Source of the DNA: Actinomycetota bacterium
GTDB lineage: Bacteria > Actinomycetota > Actinomycetes > S36-B12
Length of the DNA stretch: 46,493 nt
Assembly (NCBI GenBank): GCA_017857875.1
Contig: JAFMCH010000008.1
Coordinates: 1-46,493, forward strand
Reading direction: 5' to 3'
Shown here: in pieces, positions 25,286 through 34,071 of the stretch
Position numbering within the stretch: position 1 is the first letter of the stretch
How the letters are laid out: every line of letters starts with the position of its first letter
Position numbers and translations under genes: made by a program
Notes under the pieces: generated by a model
Database searches by the model: none
What the model saw: only the letters and a program-made list of their open reading frames with translations
Told to the model about the DNA's origin: nothing

Positions 25286-26449
25286 ATGGCAAACGCGGGC
25301 TTTTTGGACGCCGCCTCCGGCCAGCCCCTTAATCCGGGCGGACAGCAGGCCCTCCAGGCAGCGTTTGGCGGGGCCTGGGCCGACCCGCAACGCTGGTATG
25401 CCGATGCCCAGCGTTCGAGCATGATCCTGGCGGCTGCTCGAGCAAGCATTGCCGCCGCCCTGCAGCTGCGCCCACCTGAGGTGTCGTTCACCTCCTCAGC
25501 CGCATCGGCCATGGGATTGGCCGTTGGCGGCACGCTCCTGGCGCGACCGGGCCGGGTGGTGTGCAGCGCGGTCGAGCACAGCGCACTGATCGGGACAGCC
25601 GAGGAGGCGGTCGGGGCACACAACGTGCATCTCGTCAGCGTAGACGCACTGGGTCGGATCGATGAGGAGGAGTTCGCCTCGGCTATCTGCCAACCGGGCG
25701 TCCAACTCGCCTGTCTACAAGCGGCTAATCACGAGGTCGGAACACGCCAACCGCTCGTTTCGATGGCTGCTGCATGCCGACAAGCGCAGGTGCCCCTCCT
25801 CGTCGACGCCACGATGACCGTCGGCCGAGAATCAAGTAGCACTATCGATCTTTCCCTCGCTGACATCGTTTGCGCCCACGCAATTTCGTGGGGCGGACCC
25901 AGCGGCGTGGGTGTCTTAGGTGTGCGCGCGGGTGTGCCTTGGCGCCCACCGGGTTATGTCGATCAACGCGAATACCAGCGAGTGCCCGGACTGCCCGCCA
26001 CCCCGCTCATCGCCGTGGCCGCGCGCGCATTGGAGTGGTCTCTGGCCGGTCTCCCCGACTTTGCCGCCCAAGCCCGCGAGCACATGGCCGAACTACGCCA
26101 GCAGGTACTCACCCGCGTGCGTGGTGTGACCTGGCTGGGTGACCCCGACGACGGACTGTCCTACCTGGGCGCGTTCAGCTGCTTGTACACCGATGCCGAG
26201 TCGCTCATGCAAGGTCTGGATGCGGCCGGCTTCTCGGTTTCTAGTGGCTCCTCGTGCGTCGCCGACACTCGCCGCCCCAGCCACGTCTTGACCGCCATGG
26301 GCGCTCCCTCAGGCGGAAACGTTCGAGTGTCGTTGCCCATCGGCGATGCTGCGTCTGACATCACCGGGTTCGTCGACGCGCTCGACGCAACGGTGGCCGA
26401 CATTAGAAAGCGATTTCAAGCCGAGGATCTCGCCGGACTCGACTCCTAG
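25286..26449 (+). CDS. Cysteine-desulfurase-like protein lacking the PLP lysine
   Basis: 387 aa with the class V aminotransferase/cysteine-desulfurase fold. Retained marks: VEHSAL (His98), an NHEVGT block (148-153), LVDATMTVG (Asp174), and the mobile loop SSGSSCVADTRRPSHVLTAMG-type segment with Cys324. The SxHK segment, where a Lys normally forms the Schiff base with PLP, reads CAHAISWGGPSGVG (196-209): no lysine. The whole protein has a single Lys (375, in DIRKRF). The Gln that follows the PLP Asp is also changed (to Met). ATG 25286 is the start, with AAGGAG about 14 nt upstream. It probably cannot do standard desulfurase chemistry; a scaffold or sulfur-relay role is possible. Divergent from ctaC. 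Confidence 0.8.
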   Translation: MANAGFLDAASGQPLNPGGQQALQAAFGGAWADPQRWYADAQRSSMILAAARASIAAALQLRPPEVSFTSSAASAMGLAVGGTLLARPGRVVCSAVEHSALIGTAEEAVGAHNVHLVSVDALGRIDEEEFASAICQPGVQLACLQAANHEVGTRQPLVSMAAACRQAQVPLLVDATMTVGRESSSTIDLSLADIVCAHAISWGGPSGVGVLGVRAGVPWRPPGYVDQREYQRVPGLPATPLIAVAARALEWSLAGLPDFAAQAREHMAELRQQVLTRVRGVTWLGDPDDGLSYLGAFSCLYTDAESLMQGLDAAGFSVSSGSSCVADTRRPSHVLTAMGAPSGGNVRVSLPIGDAASDITGFVDALDATVADIRKRFQAEDLAGLDS

Positions 26450-26478
26450 GGCACCGAACGTTCGAATCGAAACGGCTA

Positions 26479-27222
26479 TCACCGACTAAATGTAACGACG
26501 TGTGGCTGACTGAAGACCGGCTCGATTCGAAGCGCGTTGTGCAAAAGTTGCGCATATTTTTTGCGTGAAACTTCCTGCACCCCAAGTGATTTTAGGTGAT
26601 CTGTTTGCCACTGAACATCCAGCAAGCGGTCTTGATGTGGCACCGCAGATAACTCATGCACAAGTGCCACTAGCGCCGCTTTTGATGCATCACGCTGCCG
26701 GTGAAACATCGACTCACCCGCAAAAAGGCCGCCCACCTCAATGCCATACAGGCCACCTACCAGCTCATCGGTCTCCGACCACACCTCGACCGAATGCGCC
26801 CATCCATACTCATGCAGCGTCGTGTAGGTCCCAAGAAAATCGTCGGTAATCCAATGACCCGGTCGAGATGCGCTCGCACACGCAGCCATCACGGCAGGAA
26901 AGTCGTAGTCCACGGTGATGCGGAACCGGCGCATTGATTGACGCAGCGAACGAGTCAGTCGAAGTTGAGCCAAAGGCAAGATCCCGCGCGGGTCAGGCGA
27001 CCACCACCCCAGTAGGGGTTGCTGGCCATCAATGCCGTCCGCCTCAGAGTCAGTCAATTCCTCGCGGCCGACATACATGGGAAACAGACCCTCACGGTAG
27101 CCGCGAAGCACAGTTCCTGGCTCCAGATCTGCGCCCAGCCCGACTAAATCCGCTCCGGGCTCAGCACCGGCCAAAGACAAGCGCCATTGGGTAGCCTCAG
27201 GTTCGATGCGAGGACGAGTCAT
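26479..27222 (-). CDS. aat: Leucyl/phenylalanyl-tRNA--protein transferase
   Basis: Attaches Leu or Phe from aminoacyl-tRNA to proteins with N-terminal Arg or Lys, marking them for ClpS/ClpAP degradation (bacterial N-end rule). 247 aa, normal length. Diagnostic segments: YREGLFPMY near the N-terminus, GWWSPDPRGILPL, HWITDDFLGTYTTLHEYGWAHSVEVW and GLYGIEVGGLFAGESMFHR followed by DASKAAL. It starts 8 bp after the adoK stop on the same strand and ends 29 bp from the convergent desulfurase-like gene. Confidence 0.95.
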   Translation of the reverse strand: MTRPRIEPEATQWRLSLAGAEPGADLVGLGADLEPGTVLRGYREGLFPMYVGREELTDSEADGIDGQQPLLGWWSPDPRGILPLAQLRLTRSLRQSMRRFRITVDYDFPAVMAACASASRPGHWITDDFLGTYTTLHEYGWAHSVEVWSETDELVGGLYGIEVGGLFAGESMFHRQRDASKAALVALVHELSAVPHQDRLLDVQWQTDHLKSLGVQEVSRKKYAQLLHNALRIEPVFSQPHVVTFSR

Positions 27223-27230
27223 GAGCGTGG

Positions 27231-28214
27231 CTAGACCGGAAGCGAGATCCTGCTGCAGATTTCGCCGGCTGCTTGGCCACCATAGGTCTGGTCGAGCCGG
27301 CGCTCAATGGACGCGGAATCAATTCGGTATTCCTGCGTCCCCACCGTTTCGATCACCGATGTTGCCAGCAGTGAACCAAGTTGCGCTGAGCGTTCATCAG
27401 ATAACTCCAAGGCAAGCCCCGCCATGAAGCCGGCGCGAAAGGCATCTCCCACACCGGTGGGGTCGACAACCGCGTCCTCCTTCGGGCAGTGAACGGAAAC
27501 CGGCTCGCTGCCCGCCCGTTCTACGCGGGCACCAGCTGCTCCGAGCGTGGTCACCCGACACTCAACACGCTGGGCGATGTCCGCATTGCTCCAACCGGTC
27601 TTCTGCTCGGTCAAAGCCGCTTCATACTCATTGGTGAAAAGATAAGCAGCGCCATCAATCAGTTGCCTGATTTCATCACCATCCATGCGGGCCAGCTGCT
27701 GGGAAGGGTCCGCGGCAAAGGCATAACCTCGGGCTCGACACTCCTGGGTGTGGCGCAGCATGCCCTCGGGGTCATTGGCGCCGATGACAACCAGATCAAC
27801 CCCGCCGATGCGCTCAACAACAGGGGCCAACTCGATATCGCGGGCCTCGCTCATCGCACCGGCGTAGAACGACGCCAATTGATTCGCCTCTTGGTCGGTC
27901 GTGCAGACGAATCGGGCGGTTTGGTGCACCTGCGACACCCGGACCGACTCGGTGTCGACACCGTTGCGGTCCAGCCAGGAGCGGTAGTCGGCGAAGTCCG
28001 GGCCTACCGCCCCCACTAGATAAGGACGTAACCCAAGCGCAGCAATGCCAAAAGCGATATTCGCCGCAACTCCCCCTCGCCGTACCTCCAACTGATCAAC
28101 CAGGAACGACAAGGAGATGCGGTCGAGTTTGTCAGCTACCAGCGAATCTACGAATCGACCAGGGAAGGTCATGAGGTGATCAGTGGCGATGGACCCGGTG
28201 ACAACAATGTTCAC
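27231..28214 (-). CDS. adoK: PfkB-family sugar/nucleoside kinase, adenosine kinase-like
   Basis: 327 aa. Very similar throughout to M. tuberculosis AdoK (Rv2202c), an adenosine kinase converting adenosine to AMP: the VTGSIATDHLM start, FADYRSWL, GAMSEARDIEL, AADPSQQLAR and the PfkB anion-hole signature DPTGVGDAFRAGF, with the catalytic Asp in GVGDAF. In the equivalent gene order it sits next to the Fe-S carrier gene. Specificity for adenosine is by similarity only; other PfkB substrates are possible. Confidence 0.9.
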   Translation of the reverse strand: MNIVVTGSIATDHLMTFPGRFVDSLVADKLDRISLSFLVDQLEVRRGGVAANIAFGIAALGLRPYLVGAVGPDFADYRSWLDRNGVDTESVRVSQVHQTARFVCTTDQEANQLASFYAGAMSEARDIELAPVVERIGGVDLVVIGANDPEGMLRHTQECRARGYAFAADPSQQLARMDGDEIRQLIDGAAYLFTNEYEAALTEQKTGWSNADIAQRVECRVTTLGAAGARVERAGSEPVSVHCPKEDAVVDPTGVGDAFRAGFMAGLALELSDERSAQLGSLLATSVIETVGTQEYRIDSASIERRLDQTYGGQAAGEICSRISLPV

Positions 28215-28243
28215 GCGTGGACCCTACCGCCCGGGAGCGACAA

Positions 28244-28588
28244 CTAGTGAAATGAATCTCCGCACGCGCACGAACCGCCTGCATTCGGGTTGTCGATCGT
28301 GAAGCCCTGCTTTTCGATCGTGTCCACGAAGTCAATGACGGCACCGCTCAGGTAGGGCGCGCTCATCCGGTCGGTCACGACACCAACGCCGGAGAAATCC
28401 TTGACGACATCGCCATCGAGGGAGCGGTCGTCGAAGAACAGTTGATAGCGAAGGCCCGAGCAACCGCCAGGCTGAACCGCGATCCGGAGGGTGAGATCGT
28501 CGCGACCTTCTGAGGTGAGCAGGGTCTTCACCTTGTCGGCAGCGGTGTCCGTGAGTACGACACCTTCGGTGGTGGCTTCGGCGGTCAT
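28244..28588 (-). CDS. erpA: A-type iron-sulfur carrier (HesB/IscA/ErpA family)
   Basis: 114 aa from ATG 28588. The three cluster ligands are in place: Cys in QPGGCSGLRY and the C-terminal pair SCACGDSF. It delivers Fe-S clusters to target enzymes; nearby NadA and Rieske are Fe-S proteins. An AGGAG seven bases upstream fixes the start, five codons inside the longest frame (which begins with TTG). Corresponds in order to Rv2204c. Confidence 0.93.
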   Translation of the reverse strand: MTAEATTEGVVLTDTAADKVKTLLTSEGRDDLTLRIAVQPGGCSGLRYQLFFDDRSLDGDVVKDFSGVGVVTDRMSAPYLSGAVIDFVDTIEKQGFTIDNPNAGGSCACGDSFH

Positions 28589-28708
28589 GATGTTTCTCCT
28601 CAACCTGGATGCAACGAGAACCTGGATAGAACGAACATGATCATTCTAGGTGGACGTGGTAATTATGCACCCCGGCCTTGTGTAAATCAAAAACAAGCGA
28701 TTACACCG

Positions 28709-29869
28709 CTACCGTGACCACTGAGTTGCCACTCGTTGACTCAATCGCTCGAGTGCGTCAACCGGGTGGGCCATGGCCTCGGTCATGCCACCGGGCAGGT
28801 CAACTAGGCCGTGGGCCTCCACAATATTCATCGCTGCGAGTTCCCGTTGACCCAATTCAACCGAGCCGGCCATGGCCAGCACCGGGACCCCATGCGCTAG
28901 CGCCGCTTGGGCCACCCCGGCCACCACCTTCCCGTGCGGGGTTTGCCAATCCAAACGACCTTCACCGGTGATGATCAAGTCTGCCCAAGCAACGTGATCG
29001 AACAAATCAACAATGCGGCTGACGGTGTCAAAGCCTGAAAACAGGGTCGCCCCAATCGTCGCCAAGGCCCAACCAATGCCACCTGCTGCGCCGGTGTGAG
29101 GAGCGTGGGTGAGATCGCTCCTACCCGCCTGCACCGCATCAACGAATGAGCCAACCGCATGGGCGAGCTGGGCAATCTGGTCATCAGTGACAAGGTCAGG
29201 TTCGGCAAACTTCTGTCGCGCAAAACCAAGCACGGCGCCCTGCGGGCCGGTCAGACACACGTCCACATCGGCAGCGACGTGTATCTCAACCGATGCCGCT
29301 CGCTCAATCGCCCGTGAGATGTCAACGGCGGTGATGGCCGTGAAACCAGCCGGGCCCTCGAGCAATGGGGACGGTGACTCAGCCGCGCTTTCCACTGTCG
29401 CCGAGGTCGCGCCGAGTGCAGCCAGTAGACCCGCCCCCGCATCAACCGTCCCCGTTCCGCCAAGGCCAATAACGATTCTTTGTGCCCCGGCATCAATCGC
29501 ATATCCGATTAAATATCCAAGCCCGCGGCTCGAGAGCGTCCACGGATTTCGTTGCGCCGGCTCAGTCAGGTCAAGGCCGCACACCTGGGCTGACTCCAGG
29601 TAGGCCGTCATCCCGCGGCGGGGATCCTCATCCACGATCATCATCGCCGGAACGTCAAGTCCGCGCGGGCCAGGCACACTGACCAGCATCGGCTCAATAC
29701 GGCGCGCTTTGCCGATGACGTCCACGAAGCCTGGCCCGCCATCGCTCAGACCGAGTACACGCAATTCATCCCCGGGTGCCTGGCGGTGCCAGCCGGCGGC
29801 GATCGCAGAGGCGACCTCCGTGGCCGTTAGCGAGCCGGTGAAGCCATCCGGGCTAATCAAAATGCGCAT
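28709..29869 (-). CDS. glxK: Glycerate kinase
   Basis: 386 aa, glycerate kinase type 1 family (PF02595-like). Characteristic: ISPDGFTGSLTATEVASAI at the N-terminus, GLSDGGPGFVDVI, a central GLGGTGTVDAGAGLL and later THAPHTGAAGGIGWAL and VAWADLIITGEGRLDWQTPHGKV. Phosphorylates D-glycerate to a phosphoglycerate that enters glycolysis (photorespiration or glyoxylate-derived carbon, by family knowledge). The counterpart is Rv2205c. ATG 29869 is chosen; the seven codons upstream lack support. Confidence 0.92.
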   Translation of the reverse strand: MRILISPDGFTGSLTATEVASAIAAGWHRQAPGDELRVLGLSDGGPGFVDVIGKARRIEPMLVSVPGPRGLDVPAMMIVDEDPRRGMTAYLESAQVCGLDLTEPAQRNPWTLSSRGLGYLIGYAIDAGAQRIVIGLGGTGTVDAGAGLLAALGATSATVESAAESPSPLLEGPAGFTAITAVDISRAIERAASVEIHVAADVDVCLTGPQGAVLGFARQKFAEPDLVTDDQIAQLAHAVGSFVDAVQAGRSDLTHAPHTGAAGGIGWALATIGATLFSGFDTVSRIVDLFDHVAWADLIITGEGRLDWQTPHGKVVAGVAQAALAHGVPVLAMAGSVELGQRELAAMNIVEAHGLVDLPGGMTEAMAHPVDALERLSQRVATQWSR

Positions 29870-29897
29870 GCGGTGACCGTAGTGACACAATCATCGG

Positions 29898-31073
29898 ATG
29901 GCACAATCCTTTGTCGAACCTGACAGCACTCCCCTCGCCCTACTACTTCTGGGCCGCCAAGCCGATCCGGACAGCGAACGCGGCGTCGAGTGTCCAGGTG
30001 ATCTGCCTCCGGCAAGTGATCCAGATCTCGTGAGTCGCGCGCAGGCGGCCAAGCAAGCACTTGGTGATCGCCTCTACATCCTCGGTCACCATTACCAGCG
30101 CGATGAGGTCATCGACTTCGCCGATGTGACTGGCGATTCCTTCAAGTTGTCTCAGCAAGCCGCGGCACGCCAGAGTGCTGAGTTCATCGTGTTCTGCGGA
30201 GTGCACTTCATGGCCGAGAGCGCTGACATCTTGACGTCCCCGCAACAGCGAGTCATCCTGCCCGATCTTGCCGCGGGTTGCTCCATGGCCGACATGGCTG
30301 CGGATTATCAGGTTGATGCGGCTTGGCAGACCCTCACTCGTTGGGGACTCAGCGACACCACTATTCCGATCACGTACATGAACTCATCGGCCGATATCAA
30401 GGCTTTCACGGGCCGCAATGGTGGATCGATTTGTACATCTAGCAACGCGCAACGTTCGCTTGAATGGGCATTCGACCGCGGTGATCGCGTGCTGTTTCTG
30501 CCCGATGAACATCTCGGACGCAACACCGCTGTTCGCCGCCTGGGCTTATCCCTTGACGACTGCGTGGTCTTCGATCCCCATCAGTCAGACGGTGGCCTTA
30601 CCGAGGATCAGGCTCGATCGGCCAAGGTGCTGCTCTGGAAAGGCCACTGCTCGGTGCACGGGAGATTCTCACCCGAAAGCGTCGACGACGTGCGCCAGCG
30701 TGTAGACGATGTCACCGTTTTAGTTCATCCCGAATGCCGCTACGACGTCGTTGCCAAAGCTGACCTGGTGGGTTCGACCGAATACATCATCAACACGATC
30801 AACGCTGCACCACCTGGCTCCGCCTTCGCCGTTGGGACAGAGTTGAATCTGGTACGTCGCCTCGCCGAAAGCAACCCAGACAAGACAGTGGTGTTCCTGG
30901 ACAAGACCATCTGCTTTTGCGCGACGATGAACCGAATTGATCTGCCCCATCTGGTGTGGGCGCTTGAAAACCTAGTCGACGGTAACGTCGTCAACCAGAT
31001 CACCGTCGATCCAGCGACTGCCCAGTGGGCCAAGGTCGCCCTCGATCGCATGCTTGCTCTACCGGCCAGTTGA
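29898..31073 (+). CDS. nadA: Quinolinate synthase A
   Basis: Condenses iminoaspartate and dihydroxyacetone phosphate to quinolinate (NAD de novo synthesis). 391 aa. Three repeats of the NadA fold, with 4Fe-4S ligands at Cys128 (LAAGCSMADM), Cys280 (HPECRYDV) and one Cys of the CFC pair at 339/341. HHYQRDEV, YMNSSADIKA and GTELNLVRR are further family blocks. No nadB or nadC is adjacent, so this copy stands alone; the other genes would be elsewhere. Divergent from glycerate kinase; its 3' end overlaps the convergent pspAB gene by 15 bp. Confidence 0.95.
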   Translation: MAQSFVEPDSTPLALLLLGRQADPDSERGVECPGDLPPASDPDLVSRAQAAKQALGDRLYILGHHYQRDEVIDFADVTGDSFKLSQQAAARQSAEFIVFCGVHFMAESADILTSPQQRVILPDLAAGCSMADMAADYQVDAAWQTLTRWGLSDTTIPITYMNSSADIKAFTGRNGGSICTSSNAQRSLEWAFDRGDRVLFLPDEHLGRNTAVRRLGLSLDDCVVFDPHQSDGGLTEDQARSAKVLLWKGHCSVHGRFSPESVDDVRQRVDDVTVLVHPECRYDVVAKADLVGSTEYIINTINAAPPGSAFAVGTELNLVRRLAESNPDKTVVFLDKTICFCATMNRIDLPHLVWALENLVDGNVVNQITVDPATAQWAKVALDRMLALPAS

Positions 31074-31646
31074 TCCAGCCTCTAGGCCCGGAGCACCCCA
31101 CACCGCAAACCAGCGGCTGAGATCGCCTTCTACCGGTAGTTCGCCGGTCAGTAGGTCGCGAACCTTCAACTCGGTGATGTTGTCTCGTTGCTGCTCCCCG
31201 TTGGCTGCCGGTGCGAACGGATAAAACGTTCCGCGTTTGTAGAGGTAGATCAGGGCGACAATCTGGCCGCTGGGATCTACGAACGGAACTAGCGAGCATA
31301 GCAATTGCGGTCCAAAACCATGATCGGACAATGTGGCGTTGACCGCGTGGAGGTCCGTGATAATCGTTGATACATCATCACTATCGTCGGTCACCACCAG
31401 CCAGGTGTAGCCGAATGTATCGTTGACCAGAACTACTGGAGGGCCACCATCTGCATCAAGAAGCTCCGTGATCTCCTGCTCAACGTCCGCCATCGCTCGT
31501 CCCTCGACGGAGCGGAAAGCAACGGCGCCCTTGCCCGTTGGCAAAAGGTCCAGACTCACCTGCAAGGTTATCGCCGCAGAAGGCACCGCGAAGAGGGCAT
31601 CAAGATTGGGTCGAACAGGTTTACGCCGGCCGAGCAGTCCGTCCAT
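31059..31646 (-). CDS. pspAB: PspA-associated protein PspAB
   Basis: 195 aa. Recognised by the family sequence pattern: MDGLLGRRKPV, LDALFAVPSAAITLQ, FGYTWLVV, DLHAVNATLSDHGFGPQLLCS, VALIYLYKRGTFYPFAP and a final LSRWFAVWGAP. Function not known; it is found with pspA in actinobacteria and is thought to belong to the envelope-stress response. The ATG at 31646 lies 10 bp after the htpX stop; the longer frame would overlap htpX. Confidence 0.88.
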   Translation of the reverse strand: MDGLLGRRKPVRPNLDALFAVPSAAITLQVSLDLLPTGKGAVAFRSVEGRAMADVEQEITELLDADGGPPVVLVNDTFGYTWLVVTDDSDDVSTIITDLHAVNATLSDHGFGPQLLCSLVPFVDPSGQIVALIYLYKRGTFYPFAPAANGEQQRDNITELKVRDLLTGELPVEGDLSRWFAVWGAPGLEAGSTGR

Positions 31647-31656
31647 AAAGCCCACG

Positions 31657-32565
31657 TCAACGGCCACCCATCTCAGTGGAAATCTTGGCCAACTGCTCAA
31701 GTCGCTTCTCTAACGACGGGTGCGTCGACATGATGGATTCCATCCCAAAACTGTTGCCCTTTCGGGAAAACGCAGGAGCAAAAGCAAATGCGCTTACCGG
31801 CTCCATCTTGCGTAGATCCGCGGTCGGAATGCTCGCCATGTCACCGCTGATCTTCTGTAACGCACTCGCCAACGCTGAGGGTCGACCCGTGATGTACGCG
31901 GCACCACGATCTGCGCCAAGTTCGCGGTAGCGAGACAGGGCACGAATCAATATGTACGAGATGGCGTACACCAGAATACTGACCGCCATCACCGCGAAGA
32001 AAATCAACGCCGTGTTGTTATCACGACGGTCTCTCATCATGGAGCCCCACATGGCGCTGCGGACCATGAATCCCGCAAGAATTGCAGTGAACGAAGCAAT
32101 GGTCATTACGAGCACGTCACGATGCGCTACATGTGAGAGTTCATGTGCCACAACTCCTTCAAGCTCTTCGGGGTCCAATCGGCGAAGCAAGCCCGTGGTA
32201 ACGACAACAACAGATCGGTTTGGTGACCGCCCAGTGGCAAAAGCATTTGGCGCATCGGAATCGGCGATAGCAATCCGTGGTTTTTCCATATCGGCCATGG
32301 CGCACAACCGATCGACGATCGCATGCAGTTGCGGTGCCTGTTCGGCAGACACTTCATGGGCTCGCATGGCCGAAAGAGCCAGGCTGTCGGAGAACCACCA
32401 CTGGGCCACAAACAGCGCACCGATGATCGCGAGCACGAAAAACGCATTGAACCCAAGCCCGACCATCACCGCGCCTAGAATGACGTACATCAGACCAAGC
32501 CCGAACATTGTCCCGAGCATGCGAGCCGTCAGGCCCTTATCGGAACCAAAACGGGTGCGCGCCAT
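31657..32565 (-). CDS. htpX: HtpX-type M48 membrane metalloprotease
   Basis: 302 aa. Degrades damaged or misfolded membrane proteins. Two N-terminal helices, then the zinc site HELSHVAHRD (HExxH) with the third ligand Glu in YRELGADRGA, two further helices between them, and a THPSLEKR block near the C-terminus. Middle gene of pspA-htpX-pspAB on the minus strand, a stress-response arrangement. Confidence 0.94.
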   Translation of the reverse strand: MARTRFGSDKGLTARMLGTMFGLGLMYVILGAVMVGLGFNAFFVLAIIGALFVAQWWFSDSLALSAMRAHEVSAEQAPQLHAIVDRLCAMADMEKPRIAIADSDAPNAFATGRSPNRSVVVVTTGLLRRLDPEELEGVVAHELSHVAHRDVLVMTIASFTAILAGFMVRSAMWGSMMRDRRDNNTALIFFAVMAVSILVYAISYILIRALSRYRELGADRGAAYITGRPSALASALQKISGDMASIPTADLRKMEPVSAFAFAPAFSRKGNSFGMESIMSTHPSLEKRLEQLAKISTEMGGR

Positions 32566-32598
32566 ATCGTTTTCTCCGCCTCCTTTTGCCTCTAACCG

Positions 32599-33336
32599 CT
32601 ACTGGGTATCCGATTCGATGGCCGGTCGTGGTGCACTTGAGCCCAGTTCGGCACGCAGCGCTGCGAGCTCGTCATCAACCTGCGAGGAACTAGCCATGCG
32701 CTCCAACTCGACGGTCAGGTTGTCTTTGCTGGTGCCAGAAACGTCGTCCAGTGCACCAGAGGTGATGAGTTCATCGATGGCCCCGGCCCGCGCCTGCATC
32801 TGAGCCGTCTTGTCTTCCGCGCGCTGTACAGCAAGACCCACATCGCCGAGTTCATTTGAAATACCGGTGACTGCCTCAGAGATCTTGGTTTGCGCCTCGG
32901 CAGCAGAGTAGGTCGCCTTGATCGTCTCTTTACGAGTGCGAAAAGCGTCTACGCGCGCCTGCAACTGTTGGGAAGCCTGAATCAGCTTTTCCTCCTGTTC
33001 CTGCAACTGAACTAGTTGCTCGTGAAGGTCACCGATCTGCTGCTGCAACCCGCTACGGCGGGTGAGGGCCTCTCGCGCTAGGTCCTCGCGCCCGCCTGCC
33101 AAAGCAGCCTTTGCCTGCTCCTGCAATTTATCGGCCTGCCGGCCCAGATTCGTCATCTGCAGTTCGATGCGCTTACGACTGGTCGCTACATCAGCAACAC
33201 CTCGACGCACCTTCTGCAAAAGCTCCAGTTGCTTCTCATAGGAGTAATCCAGCGTCTCGCGCGGATCCTCGGCCTTATCAAGTGCCTTACTGGCCTTCGC
33301 CTTGAAAATCATGGTGAAGCGCTGCCATAAACCCAT
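32599..33336 (-). CDS. pspA: Phage-shock protein A / IM30 family
   Basis: 245 aa, nearly all alpha-helical coiled coil, as PspA/Vipp1 proteins are. N-terminal amphipathic helix MGLWQRFTMIFKAKASKALDKAEDPRETL-type segment for membrane contact, long Gln/Glu/Arg-rich hairpin in the middle, and a short acidic tail. Supports membrane integrity and proton-motive force under envelope stress. AGGAGG seven bases before ATG 33336 fixes the start. First gene of pspA-htpX-pspAB. Confidence 0.94.
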   Translation of the reverse strand: MGLWQRFTMIFKAKASKALDKAEDPRETLDYSYEKQLELLQKVRRGVADVATSRKRIELQMTNLGRQADKLQEQAKAALAGGREDLAREALTRRSGLQQQIGDLHEQLVQLQEQEEKLIQASQQLQARVDAFRTRKETIKATYSAAEAQTKISEAVTGISNELGDVGLAVQRAEDKTAQMQARAGAIDELITSGALDDVSGTSKDNLTVELERMASSSQVDDELAALRAELGSSAPRPAIESDTQ

Positions 33337-33438
33337 GTGTTCCTCCTGGTGGAGCGGATACTCATTACAGACTAGGCGCATGATGCGTTTCCGCGCTCCT
33401 CGGCGCTGAAGTTTCTCAGCGCGCTAGGCTGAGGCATC

Positions 33439-34071
33439 ATGTTTAGTCGATCGCGCCGGGACAACCAATCCCCATCCGAACCCCCCGTTGATGAGTCGGA
33501 GGGGCAGCAACGCGGCGCACCGCCCAAGGGGCGCCCGACGCCCACCCGACGAGAAGCCGAGCAGGCACGCAAGCAGGCCCTGCGCGGGTCAACTGATCCA
33601 CGGGCGGCCCGCCGCGAGAACCGGGCACGGGAGAAAGAAGCTAAGGCTGCCAACCGAGCGGCACTCATGGCCGGTGACGAAAAGCGTCTGCCCGCGCGCG
33701 ATCAGGGGCCGGTTCGGGCATACGTCCGCGACTTTGTTGATTCGCGATTCACCATCGCCGAATTCTTCATCTTCATCGCTCTGGGTGTCTTGCTGCTTGG
33801 CTTTGTGCCCAACCAACTCGTTCAGTCGCTGATCTCCCTGGGTTGGTTCCTGTTAGTCGCCATCATCGTGGTCGATTCGGTCTTGATCATGTGGCGACTG
33901 AATCGGCAAATCAAGGCGCGTTTTCCCGAGAAATCCGAACGCAAGGGTGCCATTTTTTACGCCATCATGCGCACACTTCAGCTGCGCCGGTTGCGGTTAC
34001 CGCCCCCACGCGTGCGTCGGGGCGGCGAACCCATGCCCCCGAAGTCTGCGTCCACACGAAAAGGTCGGTAG
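33439..34071 (+). CDS. DUF3043 membrane protein
   Basis: 210 aa, counterpart of Rv2206. A long charged, Arg/Glu-rich N-terminus (residues 1-85, RREAEQARKQALRGSTDPR and similar), then two membrane helices (about 108-127 and 132-152), then a basic cytoplasmic tail. Function unknown. Its TAG is immediately followed by the ATG of the aldo/keto reductase. Divergent from pspA. Confidence 0.88.
   Translation: MFSRSRRDNQSPSEPPVDESEGQQRGAPPKGRPTPTRREAEQARKQALRGSTDPRAARRENRAREKEAKAANRAALMAGDEKRLPARDQGPVRAYVRDFVDSRFTIAEFFIFIALGVLLLGFVPNQLVQSLISLGWFLLVAIIVVDSVLIMWRLNRQIKARFPEKSERKGAIFYAIMRTLQLRRLRLPPPRVRRGGEPMPPKSASTRKGR

Noticed and set aside
28680-28706. Possible hairpin (GTGTAA/TTACAC) after glycerate kinase
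   Set aside because: Only six paired bases with an imperfect continuation and a loop over 10 nt; too weak to call a terminator.
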